Source: Melioribacter roseus (GTDB lineage: Bacteria; Bacteroidota; Ignavibacteria; Ignavibacteriales; Melioribacteraceae). Taken from it: a stretch of 64,000 nucleotides of DNA. The position numbers and the translations under genes were made by a program. Below, piece after piece: positions 16,974 to 25,972 of the stretch. The DNA lies in the NCBI GenBank assembly GCA_020724265.1, contig DYHH01000001.1:68674-132673 (forward strand). The letters run 5' to 3'. Each line of letters starts with the position of its first letter. Position 1 is the stretch's first letter. The notes beneath the pieces were generated by a model that saw only the letters and a list, made by a program, of their open reading frames with translations, did not search any database and was not told where the DNA came from.

Positions 16974-17696
16974 ATGTATAAAATAAAATTAGACGATTTT
17001 GAAGGTCCTTTAGATCTTCTTTTATTTTTCATTAAAAGAGATGAACTGGATATTTACAATATCCCGATAGCATATATTACAAAAGAGTTTATGGTTTATC
17101 TGCGTTTAATGGAAAAACTTGATCTTGAAGTTGCGGGCGATTTTATTCTTATGGCTTCAACTTTGATGCAAATAAAAGTTAGAATGCTCTTACCGAAAGA
17201 AATTGATGAAGAAGGCGAAGAAATTGATCCGCGGGCTGATTTAGTTAAAGCACTTTTAGAATACAAACGTTATAAAGAAGTTTCCGAAGAATTTTCATTT
17301 CTTGAAGCAAATCAAAGAAAAATTTATTTTAGAAATTTCTTTAGATATGATGAAAAAGAAGCTCCTCCCGAAATTGATATCCTGCTAAAAAATATAACTA
17401 TTTATGATTTGATAAAAGCTTTTAAAAAAGCGCTTGAAGAAAAACCTAAAGAAGCAGTTCACGAAGTAAAGAAATGGAATGTTACAATCGATCAACAAAT
17501 ACAATATTTAGAAAATAAAATAAACGAAAAGAAAAATGTCTTCTTCTTTGAGTTAATAAAAGAGATGAACAGCAAAATAAAAATCATTGTTACATTTATT
17601 GCAATGCTTGAAATGATAAAGATGGGTCGACTTGGATTAAGAGAATCAAACCAGTTTAATAATTTCGAACTATACGCTGTGGAGCAAGATGGATAA
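16974..17696 (+). CDS. scpA: Segregation and condensation protein A
   Basis: A 240-residue ScpA, the kleisin that bridges SMC heads with ScpB in the bacterial condensin. The N-terminal helical domain opens with YKIKLDDFEGPLDLLLFFIKRDELDIYNIPI, the family signature. The C-terminal winged helix includes FIAMLEMIKMGRLGLRESNQF. One base follows the trpS stop, and eight bases overlap scpB. The SMC gene is not in the window. Confidence 0.94.
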   Translation: MYKIKLDDFEGPLDLLLFFIKRDELDIYNIPIAYITKEFMVYLRLMEKLDLEVAGDFILMASTLMQIKVRMLLPKEIDEEGEEIDPRADLVKALLEYKRYKEVSEEFSFLEANQRKIYFRNFFRYDEKEAPPEIDILLKNITIYDLIKAFKKALEEKPKEAVHEVKKWNVTIDQQIQYLENKINEKKNVFFFELIKEMNSKIKIIVTFIAMLEMIKMGRLGLRESNQFNNFELYAVEQDG

Positions 17697-18336
17697 CATT
17701 TATAACTCTGTAATTGAAGCACTAATTTTTGCATCCGATGAAGTCATTACTGCAGGTGAAATTATTAATGCAATAAGAAAGATAGACGGTGAAGATATTG
17801 ATATTACTTCTGAGGATGTAGAAACTTGTATAGATTCACTAAATGAAAAGTATAAACAAACTGAAGCATCATTTAGGATTATCAAAATAGCCGGTGGTTT
17901 TAGCTTTTCGACAAAACCCGATTATGCAAAATACTTAGGTTATTTATCAACAGAAAAAAGTAAACGTCGTTTAAGCCAGGCTGCTCTCGAAACGCTTGCA
18001 ATTATTGCTTACAAACAACCTATAACAAAACCGGAAATTGAATCAATCCGTGGTGTTAATTCCGATTATATGATTAATACGCTTCTAGAAAAGAATTTGA
18101 TAACAATTAAAGGAAGAGCTGAGACAATCGGAAGACCGCTGCTTTATAACACAACTGACGAATTTCTAAAATATTTCGGATTGAATAAAATTTCGGACCT
18201 TCCAAAACCAAGAGAAATTGAAGAGATTATGCAGGACGAAGATTTTATAGAACAAAAAAGAAAGATAATGATGAACGAAATTGAGGAAGAATTAGAAAAT
18301 GGAACAAACAGCGAAGAAGAAAATTCGGCTGAATAA
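17689..18336 (+). CDS. scpB: Segregation and condensation protein B
   Basis: A 215-residue ScpB with two winged-helix domains. IEALIFASDEVITAGEI at the start and LSQAALETLAIIAYKQPITKPEIESIRGV at about 100-128 are characteristic. It dimerises and binds ScpA to regulate the SMC ring. The last 40 residues are highly acidic. Eight bases overlap scpA and about 38 bases overlap rluB in another frame, so the three are translationally linked. Confidence 0.94.
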   Translation: MDNIYNSVIEALIFASDEVITAGEIINAIRKIDGEDIDITSEDVETCIDSLNEKYKQTEASFRIIKIAGGFSFSTKPDYAKYLGYLSTEKSKRRLSQAALETLAIIAYKQPITKPEIESIRGVNSDYMINTLLEKNLITIKGRAETIGRPLLYNTTDEFLKYFGLNKISDLPKPREIEEIMQDEDFIEQKRKIMMNEIEEELENGTNSEEENSAE

Positions 18337-19015
18337 ATTTCTTTCTGAATGTGGTATTGCCTCACGTAGAAAATCAGAAGAATTAATTAAAGATGGTAGG
18401 GTTTCGGTTAACGGTAAAATAGTAACTGATTTTGCTTATGAAGTACTTCTGGAATCCGATGATGTTAGAGTTGACGGTGAAAAAGTAAAACCTGAACAAA
18501 AAATTTATTTTCTTCTTAATAAACCAAAGGGATTTATTACCTCTACTAAAGATGAAAAAGGAAGAAATACCGTTATTAATTTAATTAAAACTAATAAAAC
18601 TATTTTCCCGGTTGGAAGATTAGATTATGACACTACCGGCGTTTTGCTTCTTACTAATGATGGTGATTTTGCTAATGCCCTTACACATCCGTCAAAGAAA
18701 ATAATTCGTGAATATATTGCAGGACTTGATAAAGAATTAACAAAAGAACATCGTGAAAGATTATTAAAAGGAATTACTCTCGATAGACGGAAAAGCATAT
18801 TTAAAAGAATTTATTTCCCCAAAAAGAAAAACTATAAAATCGTTGGTGTAGAAGTATTGGAAGGAAGAAATCATTTTGTAAAGAGAATGTTTAACTCATT
18901 GGGTTATGAAGTAAAATCGTTAGAGCGAGTTAAATTTGGTGAATTTACGGTTGATGATTTACCTGTTGGTAAATCAAGAAAGTTGTCATATACGGAAATA
19001 AGAAAGCATCTATAA
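18299..19015 (+). CDS. rluB: 23S rRNA pseudouridine synthase, RluB/RsuA family
   Basis: A 238-residue enzyme: an S4 RNA-binding domain (about 9-65, IRLNKFLSECGIASRRKSEELI) and a pseudouridine synthase domain with the catalytic Asp in GRLDYDTTGVLLLTNDG (about residues 101-117). RluB isomerises U2605 of 23S rRNA in E. coli; the scpA-scpB-rluB order, shared by many bacteria, favours RluB over RsuA. The start overlaps scpB by 38 bases; no internal start suits the S4 domain better. Confidence 0.92.
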   Translation: MEQTAKKKIRLNKFLSECGIASRRKSEELIKDGRVSVNGKIVTDFAYEVLLESDDVRVDGEKVKPEQKIYFLLNKPKGFITSTKDEKGRNTVINLIKTNKTIFPVGRLDYDTTGVLLLTNDGDFANALTHPSKKIIREYIAGLDKELTKEHRERLLKGITLDRRKSIFKRIYFPKKKNYKIVGVEVLEGRNHFVKRMFNSLGYEVKSLERVKFGEFTVDDLPVGKSRKLSYTEIRKHL

Positions 19016-19020
19016 TCTAA

Positions 19021-20496
19021 ATGAAATTGTTTGTTATTCTCATATTGCTTTTGAATATTTTATCTGCACAAAATAATATCGATTATGATTCACTTCAGAA
19101 TAAAACCAGTATAAAAAATAATTTAATCGAATTGCGTACTGAACTGGATGATATTTTTGGTGATCCGAATTTTAGTAATGCTTTCTGGGGAGTTTCAATT
19201 CAATCATTAAAAACCGGCGAAACTTTCTATAAATTAAACCCCGATAAACTCTTTAAGCCGGCAAGTTTGATAAAGCTGTTTACAACTTCGAATGCATTGT
19301 TATTGCTGGGGTCAAGATATCGATATCATACGGAATTTTATATTGACGGAGATGTTTCTAAAGGGATACTCAATGGGAATTTGTTCATTACCGGTAATGG
19401 TGACCCGACTATAATAATTGAAGATTCTTTCGAACATTGGATAGATTCGTTGAACAATAAAGGGATTTATTCTATAAAAGGAAATGTTATTGCTAACGAT
19501 GGGAATTTTAAACAAGATAAATATGGTGCGGGATGGCTTGCTGAGTATATGGAAAATTGGTTTGCTCCAACGACAGGTGCATTTTGTTTAAACAAAAATT
19601 CTATCGAGATAATAATTGAACCCACACAAATTCATCAACCGGTACAAATAAGATTTAATACTGAGTTCATCGAGGATTATGAAGTAATAAATAATGTATT
19701 AACATCTACTAAAAATTCTGCGGTGGATATTAATGTTATTAGAATCGGTAATAATATAATAGACTTAATAGGTAACATACCCGTTACAGCTGAACCGTAT
19801 TCTGTTTTCATCCCTGTTAATAATGCATCACAATATTTTGTAAACTCATTTTATGAATATTTGCTTGATGAAGGTGTTGAAATTACCGGAAGCGCACTTA
19901 AATTAGATGAATACGAAAAGAATTATGACACTAATAATTTGCTTCTCTTATTTGTAAATAAATCTGAACCATTAGCAAAAATAATTTCTGAGATAAATAA
20001 GAAAAGTGATAACCTTCTTGCCGAGCAATTACTAAAAACTATAGGTTATGAAATTTATGGGTATGGCAGCACTTCAAACGGAATAAAAGCTGTTAAAGAG
20101 TTGAAACAAGGAATGGGAATTAATCCTAATAATTTTATTATGGCTGATGGGTCAGGTTTATCATCGTATAATTTAATAACTCCTAAACAAGTTGTTAATC
20201 TATTAGCTTATATGTACAGGAGCTCGGAATTCGATAGTTTCTACAAATCACTTGCAATAGCCGGGTATGACGGAACTTTATTGGATAGGATGAAAGGAAC
20301 GAAAGCAGAGAATAATTTTAGAGGTAAATCAGCATTTTTAGAGAATTCAAGAGGATTAGCGGGATATATAAGAACTGCGGACGGTGAACCACTGGCATTA
20401 GCTTTAATAGTAAATAACTTTTTAGTACCTTCGCAACTTGCAAATTATATACAAGATAAAGTCTGTAACAGATTGGCAAATTTTAAAAGAAATTAA
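19021..20496 (+). CDS. dacB: D-alanyl-D-alanine carboxypeptidase/endopeptidase, PBP4 (S13) family
   Basis: A 491-residue periplasmic penicillin-binding protein. The signal peptide is about 1-16. The active-site SxxK is SLIK in [16 protein letters not shown] (about residue 83), and the second motif is SDN in [12 protein letters not shown]. The third motif, normally KTG, reads KSA in [18 protein letters not shown]. The rest of that strand is well conserved, so the enzyme may still be active with altered kinetics. It trims or cross-link-cleaves peptidoglycan stem peptides. It lies five bases after rluB and just before lysS. Confidence 0.88.
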   Translation: MKLFVILILLLNILSAQNNIDYDSLQNKTSIKNNLIELRTELDDIFGDPNFSNAFWGVSIQSLKTGETFYKLNPDKLFKPASLIKLFTTSNALLLLGSRYRYHTEFYIDGDVSKGILNGNLFITGNGDPTIIIEDSFEHWIDSLNNKGIYSIKGNVIANDGNFKQDKYGAGWLAEYMENWFAPTTGAFCLNKNSIEIIIEPTQIHQPVQIRFNTEFIEDYEVINNVLTSTKNSAVDINVIRIGNNIIDLIGNIPVTAEPYSVFIPVNNASQYFVNSFYEYLLDEGVEITGSALKLDEYEKNYDTNNLLLLFVNKSEPLAKIISEINKKSDNLLAEQLLKTIGYEIYGYGSTSNGIKAVKELKQGMGINPNNFIMADGSGLSSYNLITPKQVVNLLAYMYRSSEFDSFYKSLAIAGYDGTLLDRMKGTKAENNFRGKSAFLENSRGLAGYIRTADGEPLALALIVNNFLVPSQLANYIQDKVCNRLANFKRN

Positions 20497-20509
20497 TACC
20501 GGAGGAATT

Positions 20510-22015
20510 TTGGAACAGAATCAACAAACTGATATTAATGTTTTGATGCAGAGAAGGTTGGAAGAATTAACGGAACTTAGAGAAAAAGGATTTCAACCGT
20601 TTGCTTATTCTTATAATGTTACTAATAAAGCATATGAGATAAAATCGGATTACGATAAATATGAAAATAAAGATGTATCGGTTGCCGGAAGAATTATGGC
20701 AATACGAAGAATGGGAAAAGCTTCATTTGCACATATTCAAGATGATTCCGGGAAAATTCAAGTTTATTTAAAGAAAGATGAAATCGGTGAAGCTTACGAT
20801 GCTTTCAAATTACTTGATATAGGTGATATAATAGGCATTGAAGGTTTTGTGTTTAAAACTAAAACAGGCGAGATATCCATTCATGCAAAATCTTTAACAC
20901 TTCTTACAAAATCTTTAAGACCGATTCCAATTGCAAAAGAAACAACAGATGAACAAGGCAACAAAGTAATTCACGATCAATTTGCAGATAAAGAACTTCG
21001 TTATAGGCAGCGCTACGTTGATCTGATTGTCAATCCTCATATTAAAGATGTGTTTGTAAAGAGATCTAAAATAATTTCTGAAATGAGAAGGTTTCTTGAT
21101 GAAAACGGAATGCTTGAAGTCGAAACACCGATTCTTCAGCCTTTATATGGCGGAGCATCTGCCAGACCGTTTGTAACTCATCATAATACTTTGGACATGG
21201 ATTTGTTTTTAAGAATTGCCGATGAATTGTATTTAAAGAGATTAGTTGTGGGAGGATTTGAAGGAGTATATGAAATTTCGAAAGATTTTAGAAACGAAGG
21301 AATGGATAGAACTCATAATCCTGAGTTCACAATGATGGAGCTTTATGTTGCTTATAAAGATTATGATTGGATGATGAAATTTGTCGAGGATATGATAAGC
21401 ACAATTTGTCAAAATGTTTTCGGTACGGATCAGTTTGAAGTTGAAGGTCACAAAATTAGTTTCAAAGCACCTTGGAAAATAGTTTCTATGGTTGATGAAA
21501 TAAAAAATCAAACCGGTATAGACATTCTTTCCGCTTCAGAAGATAAATTAAAGGAAGAGATAAAAAAGAGAGGTGGAGAGATCATCGGTAACGAAAATAG
21601 GGGAACTCTCATTGATGAATTATTTGAATTAACTGTTCAACCGTTATTAATTCAACCAACATTTTTAATTGATTACCCTGTGGAACTATCTCCCTTAGCT
21701 AAAAAGCATCGAGAAAAAGAAGGAGTAGTAGAAAGATTTGAAGGCTTTGTTGTTGGTAGGGAAATTTGCAACGCCTTCTCTGAATTAAATGATCCTATCG
21801 ATCAGAGAGAAAGATTTGAAGAACAGAAAAAATATAGAGAAGCCGGGGATGAAGAAGCTCATCAAATTGATGAAGACTTTTTACGCGCACTTGAATACGG
21901 TATGCCGCCGACTGCTGGTCTTGGTATTGGCATTGACAGGCTTGTAATGTTGTTAACTAATCAAACTTCTATTAGAGATGTATTATTTTTTCCACAGATG
22001 AGACCGCAAAAATAA
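20510..22015 (+). CDS. lysS: Lysyl-tRNA synthetase, class II
   Basis: A 501-residue LysRS: anticodon-binding OB-fold (about 45-150) and class II catalytic core. Motif 2 lies in [26 protein letters not shown] and motif 3 in [26 protein letters not shown]. It charges tRNA-Lys. The frame is open from an ATG at 20438 inside dacB, but GGAGG at 20501-20505 sets the start at the TTG at 20510. Confidence 0.96.
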   Translation: MEQNQQTDINVLMQRRLEELTELREKGFQPFAYSYNVTNKAYEIKSDYDKYENKDVSVAGRIMAIRRMGKASFAHIQDDSGKIQVYLKKDEIGEAYDAFKLLDIGDIIGIEGFVFKTKTGEISIHAKSLTLLTKSLRPIPIAKETTDEQGNKVIHDQFADKELRYRQRYVDLIVNPHIKDVFVKRSKIISEMRRFLDENGMLEVETPILQPLYGGASARPFVTHHNTLDMDLFLRIADELYLKRLVVGGFEGVYEISKDFRNEGMDRTHNPEFTMMELYVAYKDYDWMMKFVEDMISTICQNVFGTDQFEVEGHKISFKAPWKIVSMVDEIKNQTGIDILSASEDKLKEEIKKRGGEIIGNENRGTLIDELFELTVQPLLIQPTFLIDYPVELSPLAKKHREKEGVVERFEGFVVGREICNAFSELNDPIDQRERFEEQKKYREAGDEEAHQIDEDFLRALEYGMPPTAGLGIGIDRLVMLLTNQTSIRDVLFFPQMRPQK

Positions 22016-22021
22016 TATCAT

Positions 22022-23608
22022 ATGGATAGGAGAGGATTCAATAAAATATTATTTCTCATAATTGGGTTAGTGGTCGGGTATCAAATTGGTCAATGGCTGA
22101 TCCCAAAGACACACCCGATTAAACATAAGGTTAATCAAGTACTTGAGTTAACCGAGAAATATTATATTGAATCAATAGACCCCGATACATTATCCGAAGT
22201 TGCTATTGAAGGGATTCTTTCTAAATTAGATCCGCACAGCACCTATATTCCAAGAGATATTCAAAAATCTTTTGAAGAGCAATTGGAAGGTAATTTCGAA
22301 GGTATTGGAATCGAGTTTCAGATAATTGATGATACTATTACCGTAGTATCACCAATAGTAGGAACTCCAAGTGATAGATTAGGTTTAATGCCCGGTGACC
22401 GTATCGTTAAAATTGAGGATACAACCGCTATCGGGTTTACCAATATGCAAGTAATAAAAAAATTGCGCGGAAAAAGGGGAAGTATAGCAAGAATTCAAAT
22501 CTATCGTCCATCAGAAAAATCCACTATCGATTATGAGATAGAACGTGATATAATTCCGATTAACTCTGTTGAAATATCTTTAATGTTTCAAGATAGCGTA
22601 GGCTATGTTAGTTTAACAAGATTTGCAGAAAAAACCGCTGATGAATTATTAAATGAACTTGAGTCACTAGATTCGCAAGGTATGAAATATCTTATTCTCG
22701 ATTTGCGGAATAATCCCGGCGGTTTATATGATCAAGCCGTAAAAATTGTCGACTATTTTTTAAGCGATGATAAATTAATTGTATTTACAAAAGGAAGAAT
22801 AAAAGAATTTAATAATGAAAGTAAAGCAGCAAAAGAATATCCTTATGAAAATATTCCTTTAGTAATTCTCATAAATAGAGGAAGTGCTTCTGCAAGCGAG
22901 ATTGTTGCCGGTGCAGTCCAAGATTGGGACAGGGGAATAATTGTCGGAGAAACTTCTTTTGGCAAAGGACTTGTTCAGCGTCCTTTTTTACTTTCGGATG
23001 ATTCGGCATTACGGTTAACCATTTCGGAATATTTTACGCCCTCCGGAAGAGCAATACAAAGAGATTATAAAAGCGGTAAAAATTATTATGAAGAAGTTAT
23101 GATTCGTGAGGAACAAGATGAAGATAATTTCGATCATCAATCCGAAGCCGATTCTCTAAAAGATGAATTTACTACCGCAAAAGGTAGAAAAGTTTATTCC
23201 GGCGGAGGTATCACACCAGATTATAAAATAACAAGCGGAATCTTAACCAAGTTTACAGCATCAGTTAGAAGTAAAAATCTTTTTTATCAATTTATTCGTA
23301 ATCAAATTGATACGGAAAAAATAATTCTTCCCGAAACAATAAAACAGAATCTTAACGAATTGATTAGCTCAGATATTATCGATAATAAAAAACTAAAAGA
23401 ATTTAGAAACTATCTTGTTTCAAAAGAAATTGTGATTAACGATAAAGAATTTGAGAAAGATAGCGATTATATTAAAGTAATTTTGAAAGCATACCTGGCA
23501 AAAGAGTATTTTAATAATTATGGCTGGTACTCAATAATGCTTCATCAGGATGAACAATTTCAAAAAGCCATTAAGCTTTTACATAATGCAAAATCTATGT
23601 TAGAGTAG
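22022..23608 (+). CDS. ctpA: Carboxy-terminal processing protease, S41A family
   Basis: A 528-residue protease: an N-terminal membrane anchor or uncleaved signal (about 8-26), the degron-like LDPHSTYIP block, a PDZ domain at about 85-175, and an S41 domain with the Ser/Lys dyad Ser290 (NRGSASASEIVAGA) and Lys315 (TSFGKGLVQ). About 150 residues follow the core and are typical of the Bacteroidota form. It degrades or processes periplasmic proteins by their C-termini. Six bases follow the lysS stop and no clear RBS is visible. Confidence 0.92.
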   Translation: MDRRGFNKILFLIIGLVVGYQIGQWLIPKTHPIKHKVNQVLELTEKYYIESIDPDTLSEVAIEGILSKLDPHSTYIPRDIQKSFEEQLEGNFEGIGIEFQIIDDTITVVSPIVGTPSDRLGLMPGDRIVKIEDTTAIGFTNMQVIKKLRGKRGSIARIQIYRPSEKSTIDYEIERDIIPINSVEISLMFQDSVGYVSLTRFAEKTADELLNELESLDSQGMKYLILDLRNNPGGLYDQAVKIVDYFLSDDKLIVFTKGRIKEFNNESKAAKEYPYENIPLVILINRGSASASEIVAGAVQDWDRGIIVGETSFGKGLVQRPFLLSDDSALRLTISEYFTPSGRAIQRDYKSGKNYYEEVMIREEQDEDNFDHQSEADSLKDEFTTAKGRKVYSGGGITPDYKITSGILTKFTASVRSKNLFYQFIRNQIDTEKIILPETIKQNLNELISSDIIDNKKLKEFRNYLVSKEIVINDKEFEKDSDYIKVILKAYLAKEYFNNYGWYSIMLHQDEQFQKAIKLLHNAKSMLE

Positions 23609-23632
23609 CGTTGAATTAAAAGAACAATACAA

Positions 23633-24202
23633 ATGAAACTATACAAATTAGAAGATGAAAATAAATTATTCCCATATTTAGAAACTTTCCCCGAAATCGA
23701 TGATTCGGTATTTGTTGCTTCCGGAGCAAAGATAATTGGTGACGTTAAAATCGGGAAAAACTCAAGTGTGTGGTATAATACTGTAATTCGTGGTGATGTT
23801 CATTATATTCAGATTGGTGAAATGACCAATATCCAGGATAATTCCATGCTTCATGTTACAAATGGTAAATTTCCTCTAATAATCGGTAACAAAGTTACTA
23901 TCGGTCATGCTGTAAAACTTCATGGCTGTATTCTTGATGATCTTTGTCTAATCGGTATTGGTTCAATCATTCTTGATGGAGCTAAGATAGAATCAAATTC
24001 CATGGTTGCCGCAGGATCAGTAATTAAACCCGGTTTTATTGTTCCTTCAGGAAAATTAGTTGGCGGAGTACCAGGTAAAATCATACGTGATTTAACAACT
24101 GAAGAAATTAATGATTTTGAAAGCTCTGCAGAAAGGTATGTAGATTATACACAACTAACAGTCAAATCATTAACAAAAAACAAGATTAATTATGAAAATT
24201 AA
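23633..24202 (+). CDS. Gamma-class carbonic anhydrase-like hexapeptide-repeat protein
   Basis: A 189-residue left-handed beta-helix protein. Hexapeptide repeats run from about 28 to 150 (SGAKIIGDVKIGKNSSVWYNTVIRGD). His residues in LHVTNGKF and GHAVKLHGC occupy the three metal-ligand positions of gamma-carbonic anhydrases. Members include real carbonic anhydrases, PaaY thioesterases and many unassayed proteins, so activity is probable but not certain. The 3' end overlaps the next gene by eleven bases. Confidence 0.88.
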   Translation: MKLYKLEDENKLFPYLETFPEIDDSVFVASGAKIIGDVKIGKNSSVWYNTVIRGDVHYIQIGEMTNIQDNSMLHVTNGKFPLIIGNKVTIGHAVKLHGCILDDLCLIGIGSIILDGAKIESNSMVAAGSVIKPGFIVPSGKLVGGVPGKIIRDLTTEEINDFESSAERYVDYTQLTVKSLTKNKINYEN

Positions 24203-25058
24203 ATTTTGGGGAACAAGAGGTTCAATTCCTGTTCCCGGATCAAAAACAATTCAATTCGGCGGCAATACATCTTGTGTCCAAATTATTAGTGATGGTGATT
24301 TTATTATACTTGATGCCGGCACCGGTATAAGAGAATTGGGAAATGATTTACTGCAAAAATATAGTTGTAGAGATATTCATCTATTAGTTACACATACGCA
24401 TTGGGATCATATTCAAGGCTTACCCTTTTTTAGACCACTTTATAGTGAAAAATGTAAGTTGAAAATATACTCAGAAAATAAATTCGGTTATTCGGTTGCA
24501 AAAGTTTTTGAAACACAATGGGATCCTAATTACTTCCCGGTAACAGCCGAAATATTTAATGATAAAGTTGAGTACATAAAAATAAGTGATTTAGAGGCTA
24601 TGGATATAAACGGTTTTAAAGTTACTTATATTGAGACTCATCATTCGGCAGGAACTTTAGCATATAGGATTGAAAAAGATGGAAAATCCGTTGTATATAT
24701 GACAGATAATGAATTAAACTATAACGCAAAAAATAATCTGCCTACAACTGATGAAATATTAAATAATAATAAAGATCAAATAGACTTTATTCAAAATGCA
24801 GATGTACTAATTCATGATTCAATGTATCAGATAGAAGATTACGGTGATAAAATCGGTTGGGGACATTCAAATAATTATTCTTCCGCAATTTTTGCAACTC
24901 TTGGCAATGTTAAGAAATTACTATTATTTCACTACGATCCAGACTATACTGATGATAAAATAAAAAATATTGTTCGTGAAACAAAAGTATTTATTGATGA
25001 GTTAAATAGCCCGGTACTTTGTGAAGCGGCTTATGATGGAATGGAAATCGATATATAA
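24192..25058 (+). CDS. Metallo-beta-lactamase-fold hydrolase
   Basis: A 288-residue MBL-fold protein. The first strand is KIKFWGTRGSIPVPG, the zinc motif HTHWDHIQGLPFF lies near 73-85, a further His is in ETHHSAGTLAY, and GWGHSNNYSS and the C-terminal LLFHYDPDYTDD supply the last ligands. It belongs to the PhnP/RNase Z-like branch with two metal ions. The substrate is unknown; cyclic nucleotide phosphodiesterase activity occurs in related groups. It overlaps the carbonic anhydrase gene by eleven bases and precedes ybeY by two. Confidence 0.85.
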   Translation: MKIKFWGTRGSIPVPGSKTIQFGGNTSCVQIISDGDFIILDAGTGIRELGNDLLQKYSCRDIHLLVTHTHWDHIQGLPFFRPLYSEKCKLKIYSENKFGYSVAKVFETQWDPNYFPVTAEIFNDKVEYIKISDLEAMDINGFKVTYIETHHSAGTLAYRIEKDGKSVVYMTDNELNYNAKNNLPTTDEILNNNKDQIDFIQNADVLIHDSMYQIEDYGDKIGWGHSNNYSSAIFATLGNVKKLLLFHYDPDYTDDKIKNIVRETKVFIDELNSPVLCEAAYDGMEIDI

Positions 25059-25060
25059 GT

Positions 25061-25504
25061 ATGAAGAATCTTTTTGTTGAAAATAATTTGGTTTATAGAA
25101 TAAATAAAAAAACTGTTCATTCCATTATATCAAAATTGAAAAAGGAGTTTCAATTCAAAGTATTATTTCTGCAAATAAACTTTGTTGATACTGAACAAAT
25201 TTCTGATATTAACGAATCTTATTTGTCTCACAAAGGAAGTACCGATATAATAACCTTTAATTATTCTAAAGATACTTTTAATTTAGATGGAGAATGTTAT
25301 ATTTGCGTTCCGGATGCAATTGAAAATGCAAGAAAATACAAAATATCTGTCCATAATGAACTCCTTCGATTAATTATTCACGGAGTACTTCATTTATTGG
25401 GATATGATGACACAAAAGAATCTGAGAAGAAGAGAATGAAAAAAGAAGAAAATAGACTGGTAAATTTATTGTTCAATAATGATTTAAGGATAATTAGAGA
25501 ATGA
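25061..25504 (+). CDS. ybeY: Endoribonuclease YbeY (16S rRNA maturation)
   Basis: A 147-residue YbeY with the catalytic metal site in RLIIHGVLHLLGYDDTKES. The first two His ligands are present; the third position of the usual HxxxHxxxxxH motif is Asp. Bacteroidetes homologues also carry an acidic residue here, so this is probably a lineage feature. YbeY matures the 16S 3' end and takes part in ribosome quality control. It overlaps the smg-like gene by four bases. Confidence 0.92.
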   Translation: MKNLFVENNLVYRINKKTVHSIISKLKKEFQFKVLFLQINFVDTEQISDINESYLSHKGSTDIITFNYSKDTFNLDGECYICVPDAIENARKYKISVHNELLRLIIHGVLHLLGYDDTKESEKKRMKKEENRLVNLLFNNDLRIIRE

Positions 25505-25959
25505 CAAATAAAATTGTTGAAGTTCTTGTAAAAATTTTAGATAGTCTGAACAAGAATTATAGTATGGATGAGGTTGGTGCGATATTAAAAAATGAAAAAA
25601 TCTATGACAGCAAAACTGTTGGTGTTGCCTTTAGTTTGGTTTTTGATAAAGTATTAACAAATAAATTAAAAGAAATATCACATCGAAAAGCAGCATCAAA
25701 AAAGTTTAGGATACTAGACCCTGAGGAAATTGAAGTTATCGGGAAGGATAATTACAATTACCTTATACATCTTGTAAACGTCGGTTTGGTGAATAATAAT
25801 GATTTAGAGATGATACTTGAACAAATTATGATGTATCCGAAAGAAACAATCACAAAAGATGATATAAATTGGATTATATTAATCTCGCTAATTGACTTCA
25901 ATACAGATATCCTCCCGGGGAGCAGAGTACTACTATATTCTTCTGATATTATAAACTAA
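25501..25959 (+). CDS. Smg/DUF494-family protein
   Basis: A 152-residue protein with the DUF494 (Smg) pattern: an N-terminal helical part (IVEVLVKILDSL), then RILDPEEIEVIGKDNYNYLIHLVNVGL and the C-terminal helix KDDINWIILISLID. The biochemical role is unknown. In proteobacteria smg sits between dprA and topA, and here topA again follows directly, which supports the call. It overlaps ybeY by four bases. Confidence 0.8.
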   Translation: MTNKIVEVLVKILDSLNKNYSMDEVGAILKNEKIYDSKTVGVAFSLVFDKVLTNKLKEISHRKAASKKFRILDPEEIEVIGKDNYNYLIHLVNVGLVNNNDLEMILEQIMMYPKETITKDDINWIILISLIDFNTDILPGSRVLLYSSDIIN

Positions 25960-25972
25960 ACGGTAATTGAAA

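Noticed and set aside
20438-20509. Upstream start of lysS inside dacB
   Set aside because: A strong GGAGG at 20501-20505 marks the TTG at 20510, and LysRS homologues start there.
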